DNA from: Variovorax ginsengisoli
GTDB taxonomy: Bacteria; Pseudomonadota; Gammaproteobacteria; Burkholderiales; Burkholderiaceae_C
Length of the DNA: 64,000 nt
Direction: 5' to 3'
Assembly: GCF_030811835.1 (NCBI RefSeq)
Contig: NZ_JAUSRO010000018.1
Location: forward strand, 81,329 to 145,328
This document shows positions 8,502 through 16,727 of the stretch, piece after piece (the stretch's first letter is position 1; each line of letters begins with the position of its first letter). The translations under genes and the position numbers were made by a program. The notes under the pieces were generated by a model. That model made no database searches, had not been told where the DNA came from, and saw only the letters and a list, made by a program, of their open reading frames with translations.

Positions 8502-9224
8502 GTGAACCTTGCCAATCCAACCCCCGATCGGCCCACGCCGATGGATGCGGCCGGTCTGTGGCGCCGCTGGGGCGGGCTCGTCATCGGTGCAGTGGTGCTG
8601 GCCTTGCTCGTGACGCTGGTCTGGCATCTGCTGTCTGACACGGCGAGCCAGAAGCGTCAGGTGGCGGACGCGCCCATGCTGATGCTGCCACCACCGCCAC
8701 CCCCCCCACCCGAGCCGGAGAAGTTGCCTGAACCCGAGCCCGAGAAGATCAAGCCGGAGATCGTCGAGCGCGAGCCGACGCCGGTGGAATCGACCGATCC
8801 ACCCAAAGACGAAGCACCACCGAGCCCGTCGCAAGACCTCGGTGACCCCGTGACCATCGACGGCCCGGCGCAGGCCGGCACCGACGCCTTCGGCATTGCG
8901 GCCGGGCGTGGTGGCGGCATGACCGGCGGCACCGGCGGCGGGCTGGGCAGTGGGTCCTACGGCCGCTACGTTGCCAATGCGCTGCAGCAGGCACTGGCGC
9001 GCGATTCGCGCACCCGGCAACTGACTTTCGACGACATCCAGATCGACCTGTGGCTCGACGCGGCTGGCAAGACCGCACGGGTGCAGTTGGTGAGGGGCAC
9101 TGGCAACGCGCAGGTCGACGAAGCCGTGTTGGCCATGGTCCGCGAGATGAACCGCATTGATGAGAGTCCGCCCGCCTCGACCCGCTTTCCGATGCGCGTG
9201 TCCATGCGGGGGCGTCGGCCTTGA
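8502..9224 (+). CDS. TonB-like energy transducer
   Basis: The protein has 240 residues from GTG 8502 (ATG 8541 is possible). An N-terminal inner-membrane anchor (about residues 24-44, GGLVIGAVVLALLVTLVWHL) is followed by a Pro/Glu-rich periplasm-spanning linker (PPPPPPPPEPEKLPEPEPEK). A Gly-rich hinge then leads to a TonB/TolA C-terminal domain (about 155-236; LWLDAAGKTARVQLVRGTG). It would transmit proton-motive force from the ExbB/ExbD pair to an outer-membrane partner. No full TonB-dependent receptor is in the window; the TpsB barrel, the porin or the STN protein at 14065 are the candidates nearby. Confidence 0.8.
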   Translation: MNLANPTPDRPTPMDAAGLWRRWGGLVIGAVVLALLVTLVWHLLSDTASQKRQVADAPMLMLPPPPPPPPEPEKLPEPEPEKIKPEIVEREPTPVESTDPPKDEAPPSPSQDLGDPVTIDGPAQAGTDAFGIAAGRGGGMTGGTGGGLGSGSYGRYVANALQQALARDSRTRQLTFDDIQIDLWLDAAGKTARVQLVRGTGNAQVDEAVLAMVREMNRIDESPPASTRFPMRVSMRGRRP

Positions 9225-9264
9225 AAGCTGCTTGCATTCCGTCCAACCTTTTTTGAGCGAACCA

Positions 9265-11010
9265 ATGATCTATTCGAACAATTTCCGACGCAGCGCGCAG
9301 TCGCTTGCGGTTGTATCCGCCATCGCCTTGTTCGGCGCCATGGACACGGCACATGCGCAGCAGCCCACCCCCTTGGGGGACAGCGCGATGGTGCGACTCA
9401 TCCGTGGCCTGATGCAGAGCGGCACCCTGACGAAGGACGTCGGCGAGGCGTTGCTGGCGCAGGCCCAGACCGAAGCCATAGCCGCGCAGCAGGCGCAGCG
9501 CCAAGCGGCGGCGCCTACGGCGGTCGCAGGTGGCCTGCGCGTGGAGCCGGGCGATGTGCGTGTGCCCTACATCTCGCAGACTGTGCGTGACCAGATTCGC
9601 GACGAGGTCAAGGGTCAGGTCATGGCGCAGGCCAAGACCGAAGGATGGGCCGCGCCCAACGAAACGCCCGAGTGGAGCAAACGTATCCATGTTGAAGGTG
9701 ACATGCGCGTGCGCAACGAATCGCGCAGCTATTCAGGCGGCAATAGCAATATCGAGATCAACTGGGGTGCCATCAACGAAGGCAGTGGTTTTGATGTCAA
9801 CCCGACCACCAACCTGGCGTTGCCTTCGCTGCTCAACACGCGACAGGACCGCCGCAATCAGCTGAAGGCGCGAGCGCGGCTGGGCATCTTCGCGGACATC
9901 ACCGATCAGACGAAGGCCGGCATGCGCCTTGCCTCGGGCAGCGACGACAGCCCGGTGTCGACCACGCAAACGCTTGGCGGAGGCCTCGGAAAGAAGAACG
10001 TGTGGCTCGATCAGATGTGGCTCTCGCACAAGCCCCAGGAATGGCTCACGATCACCGGTGGACGCTTCGGCAATCCTTTCGTCTCAACCGACATGTTGTA
10101 CTCGAACGACCTCAACTTCGACGGCATTGCCGCGCAGTTCGACAAGACGCTGGCCAACAAGGACATCTCGCTTTTCGGTACGCTGGGGTTGATCCCGCTT
10201 GAGTATTCGTCGGACAGTTTTCCGAGCCGCAGCCAGGACAAGCAGTCCAGCGAAAACAAATGGATGCTTGGTGCGCAGTTCGGCGCCAATTGGAAGCTCG
10301 ACAAGGAGAACAGCGTGCGCGGTGCGCTGGCTTACTACGACTTCCACAATACCGAGGGCCAGGTGTCGCAGCCATGCGCGCTGTACGCCGGCGCCGAGGC
10401 CTGCAGCACCGATTGGTCGCGCCCCGCTTTCATGCAGAAGGGCAACACGCTGATGCTGCTGCGGAACATCGCGCTCGACCCTGCGAATCCAGCCAATACG
10501 CCGCAGCCGCAGTACGTCGGCTTGGCCTCAAAGTTCCAGCTGATCGACCTGAACCTGCGCTGGGACACCAAGGTGGCCGGCTACGGTCTGCGCCTGGATG
10601 CGAACTACCTTCGCAACCAAGCCTACGACAAGGCCAAGATGTTTGCGCATGCGCAAGGCGGTATCGTCAATAACTTCGGCGGCACCGGTGGCACGTCGGA
10701 AGCTGACTTCCAGAGCGGTGGCAATGCCTACAGCGTGCAGGCGACCTTCGGCAAACCGAGCCCGGCGGCGCGCGGCGACTGGAATGTGCTGGCCGGTTAC
10801 AAGCGCATCGAACCCGATGCGCTACCGGATGGCTTCAACGATTCAACCTTCCATCAGGGTGGCACGAACGCCAAGGGTTATTTCCTGGGTGGCTCCTATG
10901 CGATTGACAAGAACCTCTGGTTCACCGGCCGCTGGTCGGCCACCAAGCAGGTCTTCGGTCCGCCACTGGCAATCGACACGCTGCAGCTTGAATTCAATGC
11001 CCGGTTCTGA
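9265..11010 (+). CDS. Putative outer-membrane porin with N-terminal coiled coil
   Basis: The protein has 581 residues. A signal peptide (cleaved after TAHAQ) is followed by an N-terminal helical segment (RLIRGLMQSGTLTKDVGEAL) and a long barrel with alternating aromatic residues that ends in the C-terminal Phe typical of outer-membrane proteins (QLEFNARF). The layout fits the 'putative porin' (Porin_5-like) family. The start at 9265 is chosen because it gives the signal peptide; the earlier frame overlaps the TonB-like gene. As part of the tpsB-exbBD-tonB operon it could be an alternative outer-membrane target of TonB. Confidence 0.75.
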   Translation: MIYSNNFRRSAQSLAVVSAIALFGAMDTAHAQQPTPLGDSAMVRLIRGLMQSGTLTKDVGEALLAQAQTEAIAAQQAQRQAAAPTAVAGGLRVEPGDVRVPYISQTVRDQIRDEVKGQVMAQAKTEGWAAPNETPEWSKRIHVEGDMRVRNESRSYSGGNSNIEINWGAINEGSGFDVNPTTNLALPSLLNTRQDRRNQLKARARLGIFADITDQTKAGMRLASGSDDSPVSTTQTLGGGLGKKNVWLDQMWLSHKPQEWLTITGGRFGNPFVSTDMLYSNDLNFDGIAAQFDKTLANKDISLFGTLGLIPLEYSSDSFPSRSQDKQSSENKWMLGAQFGANWKLDKENSVRGALAYYDFHNTEGQVSQPCALYAGAEACSTDWSRPAFMQKGNTLMLLRNIALDPANPANTPQPQYVGLASKFQLIDLNLRWDTKVAGYGLRLDANYLRNQAYDKAKMFAHAQGGIVNNFGGTGGTSEADFQSGGNAYSVQATFGKPSPAARGDWNVLAGYKRIEPDALPDGFNDSTFHQGGTNAKGYFLGGSYAIDKNLWFTGRWSATKQVFGPPLAIDTLQLEFNARF

Positions 11011-11020
11011 GGAGCGACCC

Positions 11021-11812
11021 TTGATCTTCAATCCAATTGCCAAGACGAAGGTGCTGCGCTCGTGGGTCCCTCGATGGCAGGCAGCGGCGCTGACCATTCT
11101 CGCCATGCTTGGATGCGCCACCGCAGCGGCGCAGGTGACGCAGAGCATGGAGGAGCGGCTGCGTGCGCAGTTGCGCATCACGACCGCGCAGCTCCAACAG
11201 GCCCAGAACGAACTGTCTGTGCTCAAGGCCGCTTCGCCGCAGGCCAAGCCGGCCGCTTCGGCCGCTGTAGATACTGACCTTGCTGCGCTCCGCAAGGAAC
11301 TGGCGCATGCGGAGGGGCAGCTGAGCGCCGAGCGGCACAGTCGTTCGCAAGCCATGGAGAACAACCAGCAGTTGCGCACACAGGTACAAGCCGTGACTGA
11401 GAAGGCCTCATCTCAAGTAGCGCAGTACCGCCAAGCTTACGACGAGCTATTGAAGATGGCGCGCGCTTCGGAAACTGAACGCCAACGTCTGGCGGCCGAT
11501 TCGGCGCTGCAGCGCACGGCAGTGACGCAATGCGAGGCCAAGAACGCTCAGCTCTACGCGGTCGGCCAGGAGATCCTGCGCGCCTATGAGACCCTGGATG
11601 TCGGCCGTGTGCTCGCCTCGCGCCAGCCCTTTGCCGCGCAGAGCCGCGTCAAGTATGAGCAGATTGCGCAGCAGTACGGCGACAAGCTCTACGAAGGACG
11701 TTTCGATGTGCGTAGCGTGGAGACCTCGGCGGCTGCGGCAGCTGCTGCGAAGACGAACTCCGCGCCTGCGAATCCCGCACCGGCCCCGGGCGCGGCAGAG
11801 CCGGCCAAGTGA
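11021..11812 (+). CDS. Periplasmic coiled-coil protein
   Basis: The protein has 263 residues. TTG 11021 is taken as the start because GAGGAG lies 6 nt upstream; ATG 10997 overlaps the porin and has no such site. A signal sequence (AAALTILAMLGCATAAAQ) is followed by a long heptad-rich region (MEERLRAQLRITTAQLQQ … ETERQRLAADS) and an Ala/Pro-rich tail. The family is unknown to me; the position between porin and foldase suggests an envelope-assembly or scaffold role. It contains one cysteine in TQCEAKN besides one at the signal cleavage region. Confidence 0.7.
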   Translation: MIFNPIAKTKVLRSWVPRWQAAALTILAMLGCATAAAQVTQSMEERLRAQLRITTAQLQQAQNELSVLKAASPQAKPAASAAVDTDLAALRKELAHAEGQLSAERHSRSQAMENNQQLRTQVQAVTEKASSQVAQYRQAYDELLKMARASETERQRLAADSALQRTAVTQCEAKNAQLYAVGQEILRAYETLDVGRVLASRQPFAAQSRVKYEQIAQQYGDKLYEGRFDVRSVETSAAAAAAAKTNSAPANPAPAPGAAEPAK

Positions 11813-11978
11813 GGGGCCATGGGCTGATCTTCGATCGCCAAGCCAGCCTTGCGACTTAGGAGCGCGATTGCTCTTGCAGGTTGATATGCAATGAAGGCAT
11901 TCCGATGTCGGGGCCGCAAGATGTTGGCGCTCAGAAGATGGCGTCTGATCTTTTTTACGTGTGAAGGTATGGAGAGAA

Positions 11979-12911
11979 ATGAAACCCATCAACAAGCGAT
12001 CGAACTGCATTGCACCAGGGGTTCGCATGGCCGTCGGCGCGATGCTCGTGGCGTGCCTCGGCGTTGCGGCTGCCCAGGCGCCACGCCCAACTGTGGCGCG
12101 CCTGGGCGATCTGTCGATCGGGCAGGCCGAGGTCGAGCAACTGATTCAGAGCGTGCCCGAGGCTGAGCGCGCCGCTCTCAAAGGCAACCGTGCAGCGATC
12201 GACAACTGGCTGCGTCAGCGTTTGGCCAGCGAGGCAGTGCTACGCGAAGCACGCAGCAAGGGATGGGCTGAACGGCCCGAGGTGAAGGCGCGCGTTGACG
12301 CAGCGACGAAAGAAATTACGCAACGCATTATCAGCAGTAGTTACCTCGAATCCGTGGCGCAGGTGCCAGTGGATTTTCCTTCGGACGCCGAGCTTGCTGC
12401 GGCCTATGAGCAGGGCAAGGCGGGCTTTGGGGTGCCGGCAATCTACCGTGTGGCGCAGATCTTTCTGGCGACGCCGACCGATGACCCGGCCGCCACCGCC
12501 AAGGTGGCAACCTCAGCAAAGACGCTGGCGGGTGAAGCGCAGCATGGCGACTTTGCCAACCTGGCCCGCACGCGTTCCGAGGACAAGCCCACCGCCGAGC
12601 GCGGCGGTGAGGTCGGGAGTCTGACGCTCGCCCAACTGTTGCCGGAAGTCCGCAACGCAGTCTTGGCGCTCAAGGTCGGCGAGGTGAGCGACGCGGTGAA
12701 GTCCGACACCGGCTTTCACATCGTCAAGCTGCTCGATATGCAGCCCGCGCGCATCGCGACGCTGCAGGAGATGACGCCACGGTTGCAACTCGCCCTGCGT
12801 CAGCAACGCCAGCAACAGCTGGTGCAGGCGTACTTGAGCAGCCTCGCGCCGCCCGCCAGCGTGACCATTGACAGTGCAGCCCTCGACGCGGCGCTGCGCA
12901 AGGCTCCCTGA
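11979..12911 (+). CDS. Periplasmic peptidyl-prolyl cis-trans isomerase (PpiC/SurA type)
   Basis: The protein has 310 residues, started at ATG 11979 because GGAGAG precedes it. A signal peptide (CLGVAAAQA) is followed by a SurA-like N-terminal helical region and a parvulin domain (about 153-255) with the family's GGEVGSL and DTGFHIVKL motifs. A C-terminal helix follows (LALRQQRQQQLVQAYL). Parvulin foldases escort outer-membrane and very large secreted proteins, so its presence before the giant TpsA makes sense. Confidence 0.85.
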   Translation: MKPINKRSNCIAPGVRMAVGAMLVACLGVAAAQAPRPTVARLGDLSIGQAEVEQLIQSVPEAERAALKGNRAAIDNWLRQRLASEAVLREARSKGWAERPEVKARVDAATKEITQRIISSSYLESVAQVPVDFPSDAELAAAYEQGKAGFGVPAIYRVAQIFLATPTDDPAATAKVATSAKTLAGEAQHGDFANLARTRSEDKPTAERGGEVGSLTLAQLLPEVRNAVLALKVGEVSDAVKSDTGFHIVKLLDMQPARIATLQEMTPRLQLALRQQRQQQLVQAYLSSLAPPASVTIDSAALDAALRKAP

Positions 12912-12985
12912 TCCCTGCAAACAGTTACTTGCCTAGACATCTCGAACTCAAGCGCGCAGCGCATTTCCAGAGCGAAAGAACACTC

Positions 12986-13480
12986 ATGACCCCATCCCCC
13001 ATCTCCTCTTCTGCCGATATCGCCACACCGGAGTTTCTGCAGACCCTCAATGCTGGTGTAGTGTCCGATGCCATCAAGGCCGTGGGTTGCGCCGTGACGG
13101 CTGTTGAACAAGATGGCGTGCTGCGCCTGCATAGCGCCAGTCATGGCATCGGCTTCCAGGTCCTATGGGGCAACCCCGCAGGCGCCGGCGAGTACAGCGA
13201 TATGACGCTGAGTTGCCCCTTGCGCGTGCAGGGTGGACAACTGCCTGACGGCGTGCTTTCCTTATGGCACCGTACCAAGCGTTTCGCACGTGTCTCCCAA
13301 CACGGTGATTTCGTCGTTCTGGAGATGGATGTGGTGGTCGCCGGTGGCGTGACGCTGGCACACGTGGTGCTCACCATGCAGTTATGGACGCAGATGATGG
13401 GCCAGTTTTTCTTGCACCTGCGCAACTTCAAGGCCGACGAAGGGGCGGCCGCACCGCAGGAAGAACCAGCTGCTGCTTGA
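12986..13480 (+). CDS. YbjN-domain protein
   Basis: The protein has 164 residues from ATG 12986 and no signal peptide. The central region (VLRLHSASHGIGFQVLWGNP … TKRFARVSQHGDFVVLEMDV) fits the YbjN domain, a fold shared with type III secretion chaperones, and ends in an Ala/Glu-rich tail. A cytoplasmic chaperone-like or regulatory role for the secretion system is plausible but not shown. It lies about 75 bp after the ppiC-like gene. Confidence 0.6.
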   Translation: MTPSPISSSADIATPEFLQTLNAGVVSDAIKAVGCAVTAVEQDGVLRLHSASHGIGFQVLWGNPAGAGEYSDMTLSCPLRVQGGQLPDGVLSLWHRTKRFARVSQHGDFVVLEMDVVVAGGVTLAHVVLTMQLWTQMMGQFFLHLRNFKADEGAAAPQEEPAAA

Positions 13481-13505
13481 CCCGTCCATAGCCTCCGAAA
13501 CCACC

Positions 13506-13769
13506 ATGTCGAGGATGAAGCCTGACGTCGCTTCGACGCTGCAGGATATGAGTGGGCCGGATTCGCCCACGCATCGTGCGCTTGTCGGCACGTCGCGGCA
13601 GGCCGAACGCGTGCGCCGCGCGGAGGCCGCGCGTCTCCGTCAACGCGCAGCACTTCTGGAACTCATGGCGCGAGCGATGGCCGATCTCCACATATCGATG
13701 TCGGAGTTGAGCGAGGCTCGACGCGCCTTCGGCGGCCCTACACACCGTCCCGACCAGTGTCGTCCTTGA
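13506..13769 (+). CDS. Small Arg/Ala-rich protein, unknown
   Basis: This 87-residue ORF starts 25 bp after the YbjN gene. It contains a charged helical stretch (RQAERVRRAEAARLRQRAALLELMARAMADLHI is predicted as one long helix, spanning roughly residues 30-65), no signal sequence and no recognisable domain. The ribosome site is weak. The position at the end of the tpsB operon and the coherent helix argue for a gene, but the evidence is slight. Confidence 0.4.
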   Translation: MSRMKPDVASTLQDMSGPDSPTHRALVGTSRQAERVRRAEAARLRQRAALLELMARAMADLHISMSELSEARRAFGGPTHRPDQCRP

Positions 13770-14064
13770 ATCCTGGATTGGGGGTGCCCCGTCTTTGCTG
13801 GCGAATTGTCGGAGCGGCGTGGGCGACCCGATTGCCTCCAATCGGCATCCAGCGTCAGGCTCCGTGGTGAGTGAGACCTGCGACGGCGAGTTCGGCTTCC
13901 ATTCGGCCGCGTAACAAAAGAGTCACGGATCGGTGTCACGATCATGCATTCAACAATGGTGTCCGGTCCTTGTCGAGCCGACTACTTCTCCCATCGCGAT
14001 GCCCAAGGTTTGTTTGCACGCCATAACACTCTCGTGCCAGTGCAATGCATGGACCTTGGTCTAG
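13770..14064. other. Intergenic region before the signalling operon
   Basis: No gene is visible. GTCAC occurs at 13922-13926 and again at 13935-13939, a 13-nt period direct repeat. It superficially resembles a Pho box but lacks the 11-nt period. The promoter for the STN/sigma/FecR genes should lie here. Confidence 0.35.
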
Positions 14065-14805
14065 ATGGGCTCGCACTCGGCCCTTTTGAGCCGTTGCATG
14101 CTCGCTCTGGCGGTGTGCGTACCCGCTTCGCCGTGTTGGGCGTCTGATGGATCCACCCCGCTGTCGAGCGGTGAAAGGTCGGCGTCGTCCATGGCGTCAT
14201 CGCCAGCGGCCGACGCTCTGTTTGACTTCGATCTTCCGGCGCAGCCCTTGATCGATGCACTCCAGCACTACGGCGTCTTGACACGGCAGCCTGCCTTGTT
14301 TCGCAGCGAGATCGTCGATGGCCGCACCTCCGCGGCTGTGTCGGGCCGGTATTCGGCCGAGGAGGCCTTGCATCTGCTGTTAGGAGGCACAGGCCTGGTC
14401 GCCGAGAGGTTCGGTCATGACGCGGGCAGTGCATTCGTCCTGAGGCCAATGCTCGACGCCAAGGCAGACGGCACAGGTGTCGCCAGCCTGGGTGGCATGG
14501 ATGGCTATCCCCGCCTGATTCAGACCCGGGTGTGGCAGGCACTGTGCGCGAACTCACGCACGGCCCCTGGTAGGTACCGCTCGCTATTGAGTTTTCGTGT
14601 CGACGCTTCGGGCCAGATCCAGCGGGTGCGACTTGTTGTTTCCAGCGGTGATCGGGAGCGCGATGCCGCCCTGCTCGATGTTCTGGGGCGTGTGCGCATG
14701 GGGAGCACCCCGCCATCCGACCTGGCGCAGCCTGTGGCCGTCCTTGTGTTGCCACACGAAGCAGGCGCTGTCATGCGCTGCGATCAGGTCCAGGGGGGAG
14801 GGTGA
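14065..14805 (+). CDS. Barrel-less STN-TonB_C periplasmic signal transducer (VreA-like)
   Basis: The protein has 246 residues with a signal peptide (LALAVCVPASPCWA). An STN (secretin/TonB short N-terminal) domain follows at about 53-128 (FDLPAQPLIDALQHYG … EEALHLLLGGTGLVAE), then a TonB-C-like domain at about 145-230 (LSFRVDASGQIQRVRLVVSSG). In FecA-type receptors the STN domain is attached to a TonB-dependent barrel and signals to FecR; here there is no barrel. That arrangement is the hallmark of VreA in the P. aeruginosa PUMA3 system. The gene overlaps or abuts the sigma factor gene (stop 14803-14805, sigma ATG 14808), so the three-part signalling cascade is one operon. Confidence 0.75.
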   Translation: MGSHSALLSRCMLALAVCVPASPCWASDGSTPLSSGERSASSMASSPAADALFDFDLPAQPLIDALQHYGVLTRQPALFRSEIVDGRTSAAVSGRYSAEEALHLLLGGTGLVAERFGHDAGSAFVLRPMLDAKADGTGVASLGGMDGYPRLIQTRVWQALCANSRTAPGRYRSLLSFRVDASGQIQRVRLVVSSGDRERDAALLDVLGRVRMGSTPPSDLAQPVAVLVLPHEAGAVMRCDQVQGGG

Positions 14806-14807
14806 CG

Positions 14808-15314
14808 ATGTCGGAAGACGCACCTGCCGTCCTCTCGGACTACCTGATCAGGCACTATGACAGTCTGAAATCACGCGCAGCGCGGATGCTGGGCAATCGC
14901 GACTTGGCCAGCGATGCACTGCAGGACGCCTGGCTTCGTGTCAACAGCAAGAATCCAGACGAAACGCTGATTCACAGTCCTGCAGGTTATCTGTTGCGCA
15001 TGACGGTCAATATCGCGCTGGACATTCAGCGCCGCCAGAGCAGGTCTCTTTCGCTCGATGAAGTCAGTGAGCTGACGGAAATGGCAGATGCAGCGCCCGG
15101 CCCCGAGCAGGTGGTCACGGACCGTTCGAGCATCAAAGACCTGCGCCAGCACATTGATCGCTTGCCCAAGCGGCAGCGCCAAGTCGTGCTGCTTGTGCAC
15201 TGGGAAAATCTCGAGCAGAAAGAGGTGGCCAAGCGCCTCGGCGTGTCACTGCGGACGGTCGAGTCGGACCTGAAGAAGGCGCATGACTACCTGATCGCCA
15301 GGAGGGACGCATGA
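14808..15314 (+). CDS. ECF sigma factor, FecI/VreI type
   Basis: The protein has 168 residues. Region 2 (LIRHYDSLKSRAARMLGN … DALQDAWLRV) and region 4 (LPKRQRQVVLLVHWENLEQ … KEVAKRLGVSLRTVESDL) are complete. The start at ATG 14808 is preceded by a very G-rich ribosome site; GTG 14802 overlapping the upstream stop is the alternative. It should be held inactive by the FecR protein encoded at 15451 and released by a signal passed from the STN protein. Likely targets are the tpsB operon and the TpsA gene. Confidence 0.9.
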   Translation: MSEDAPAVLSDYLIRHYDSLKSRAARMLGNRDLASDALQDAWLRVNSKNPDETLIHSPAGYLLRMTVNIALDIQRRQSRSLSLDEVSELTEMADAAPGPEQVVTDRSSIKDLRQHIDRLPKRQRQVVLLVHWENLEQKEVAKRLGVSLRTVESDLKKAHDYLIARRDA

Positions 15315-15454
15315 AAAAAGTATTTATGCGGCTGGTCGTCGTGCCATACGTCCTTGTATGTGGAACACGCAAATACCTGCATCGCAGTCTGGGTGCGCGT
15401 CCGAAAGGCGCCTCTCGACGGGAGACCGCCTGGATGCGCGGTCTGATGTCATGA
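15311..15454 (+). CDS. 47-residue coupled small ORF between sigma and anti-sigma genes
   Basis: The ATG at 15311 overlaps the sigma stop codon (ATGA) and is preceded by a near-perfect AGGAGGG (15300-15306) 4 nt upstream. Its own stop (15452-15454) overlaps the FecR start in another ATGA. The peptide begins with a hydrophobic stretch (MKKVFMRLVVVPYVLVCG) followed by a basic tail rich in Arg. Overlaps at both ends indicate translational coupling. It may be a real microprotein or simply a device that delivers ribosomes to the anti-sigma gene, whose own start lacks a good ribosome site. The family is unknown. Confidence 0.5.
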   Translation: MKKVFMRLVVVPYVLVCGTRKYLHRSLGARPKGASRRETAWMRGLMS

Positions 15455-16440
15455 AGAGATCTGCACGCGAAAGTATGCCGTTAGACGAACTCGAGCGACA
15501 GGCCTGGTCCTGGCTGCGCCGGCTCAATTCGGGCGATGTTAGGGTTTCGGACGCCGAAGCCTTCAAGCGATGGTTGTGCACGAGCCCAGCGCACAGATCG
15601 ATCTTTGCTGCGGCCAAAAGGGATTGGGCGCTGATCGAGCCTGCGGCTGGCAGCGTGCTGCGCACCAACCCTGAGGCCGCCGCACTTCACGAACGGGCGC
15701 TCAACGGCCCCAATCACAACCGCCGCGTCTTTCTGGGCGCAGCCGCGAGTGCGGCCGCCGTGGCGGGCGTCGCAGTACTTCATCCGCAGATGGACCTCTG
15801 GCGTCCGTTGAACGAATGGAACGCGGACGAGCGCACGGCGACCGGCGAACAACGCACTTTCGCGGTGGCGCAGCGTATTCAGGTCATGCTGAACACACAG
15901 ACCAGCGTGCGTCGCCAGACCGTCGGTAGCGGGACGATCGGCATCGACCTGCTGGCTGGGGAGGTTGCGGTGGATCTCATGGATCCCGGCGAACCATTCA
16001 CCGTTCTCGCCGGCGTGGGCCGAAGCCGCGCCGAGTTCGGGCGTTTCGAGGTGCGACATCTGGACGGCAGGGTGCGTGTGACCTGCATCGAAGGCGATGT
16101 CAGTATCGAGCACCCGGCAGGACGGCGGGCGCTCGAGACCGGTCAGCAGGCCGTCTACGACGGTGTTGCCGTCAGCGGTGTCGGCAGTGTCGATGCGGCC
16201 GACGTGTCGGCCTGGCGCGAGGGAGAGTTGGTGTTCCGGCAGACACCGCTGGCGAGGGTCGTGGAAGAGATCAATCGCTACCGGTCGGGCCGCGTCATGC
16301 TGATAAATGCCGCGGCGCGCAGCAAGCCGGTGAGCGGCAGCTTCGCCATCGGCTTGCTGGATGTCGCGCTGGTCCAGTTGCAGCGCACTTTCGATCTTCA
16401 TGCGCAGTCGTTGCCCGCGGGCCTCCTGATTTTGAGCTGA
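15451..16440 (+). CDS. FecR-family anti-sigma regulator (VreR-like)
   Basis: The protein has 329 residues from ATG 15451. It has a cytoplasmic DUF4880 sigma-binding domain (about 1-65, LERQAWSWLRRLNSGDV), one transmembrane segment (about 92-110) preceded by a twin-Arg pattern (RRVFLG), a periplasmic FecR domain (about 125-235), and a C-terminal STN-like subdomain (RYRSGRVMLINAA … FAIGLLDVALVQLQRTF). It would bind the ECF sigma factor in the cytoplasm and receive the signal from the STN domain of the protein at 14065 in the periplasm. The frame extends upstream to 15358, but the ATGA overlap with the small ORF favours 15451. Confidence 0.85.
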   Translation: MKRSARESMPLDELERQAWSWLRRLNSGDVRVSDAEAFKRWLCTSPAHRSIFAAAKRDWALIEPAAGSVLRTNPEAAALHERALNGPNHNRRVFLGAAASAAAVAGVAVLHPQMDLWRPLNEWNADERTATGEQRTFAVAQRIQVMLNTQTSVRRQTVGSGTIGIDLLAGEVAVDLMDPGEPFTVLAGVGRSRAEFGRFEVRHLDGRVRVTCIEGDVSIEHPAGRRALETGQQAVYDGVAVSGVGSVDAADVSAWREGELVFRQTPLARVVEEINRYRSGRVMLINAAARSKPVSGSFAIGLLDVALVQLQRTFDLHAQSLPAGLLILS

Positions 16441-16556
16441 GTCTTTCAGGTACCGACTGTCGTGACGGACCGATGACGTGCTGCATGCCGTCGATTCGCT
16501 CGCGTCCGCCGATGCCGCATGCGCATGCCCGCAATACCCGTGAAAGCAGGGGGAAT

Positions 16557-16592
16557 TGAAAAAAATCTGCGGGTGAGGGCAGTCGCCGTTCG
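16557..16592 (+). promoter_or_regulatory. Candidate ECF-sigma promoter before the TpsA gene
   Basis: TGAAA (16557-16561) lies 18 nt upstream of CAGTCGCCGTTCG (16580-16592). The second block matches 11 of 13 bases of the block upstream of tpsB (4379-4391). It is 136 bp before the TpsA start, in the 287-bp gene-free stretch after fecR. Evidence is limited to this pairwise similarity. Confidence 0.3.
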
Positions 16593-16727
16593 TTCTTAGC
16601 CATCGGAAAGCGCTTTGCAGGGTGTCGGTGCACGCTGTGCGAAGTGCGCAATTTCCGGAAGCATGGCTGGTCGATGCGAGACGCCGGCCGATTCGACACA
16701 TCGACTCCAACATTGGCAGGAACTCAC

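Noticed and set aside
13915..13940. Possible Pho box before the STN/sigma operon
   Set aside because: The two GTCAC units have a 13-nt period, whereas Pho boxes have 11, and the CTGTCAT consensus is poorly matched.
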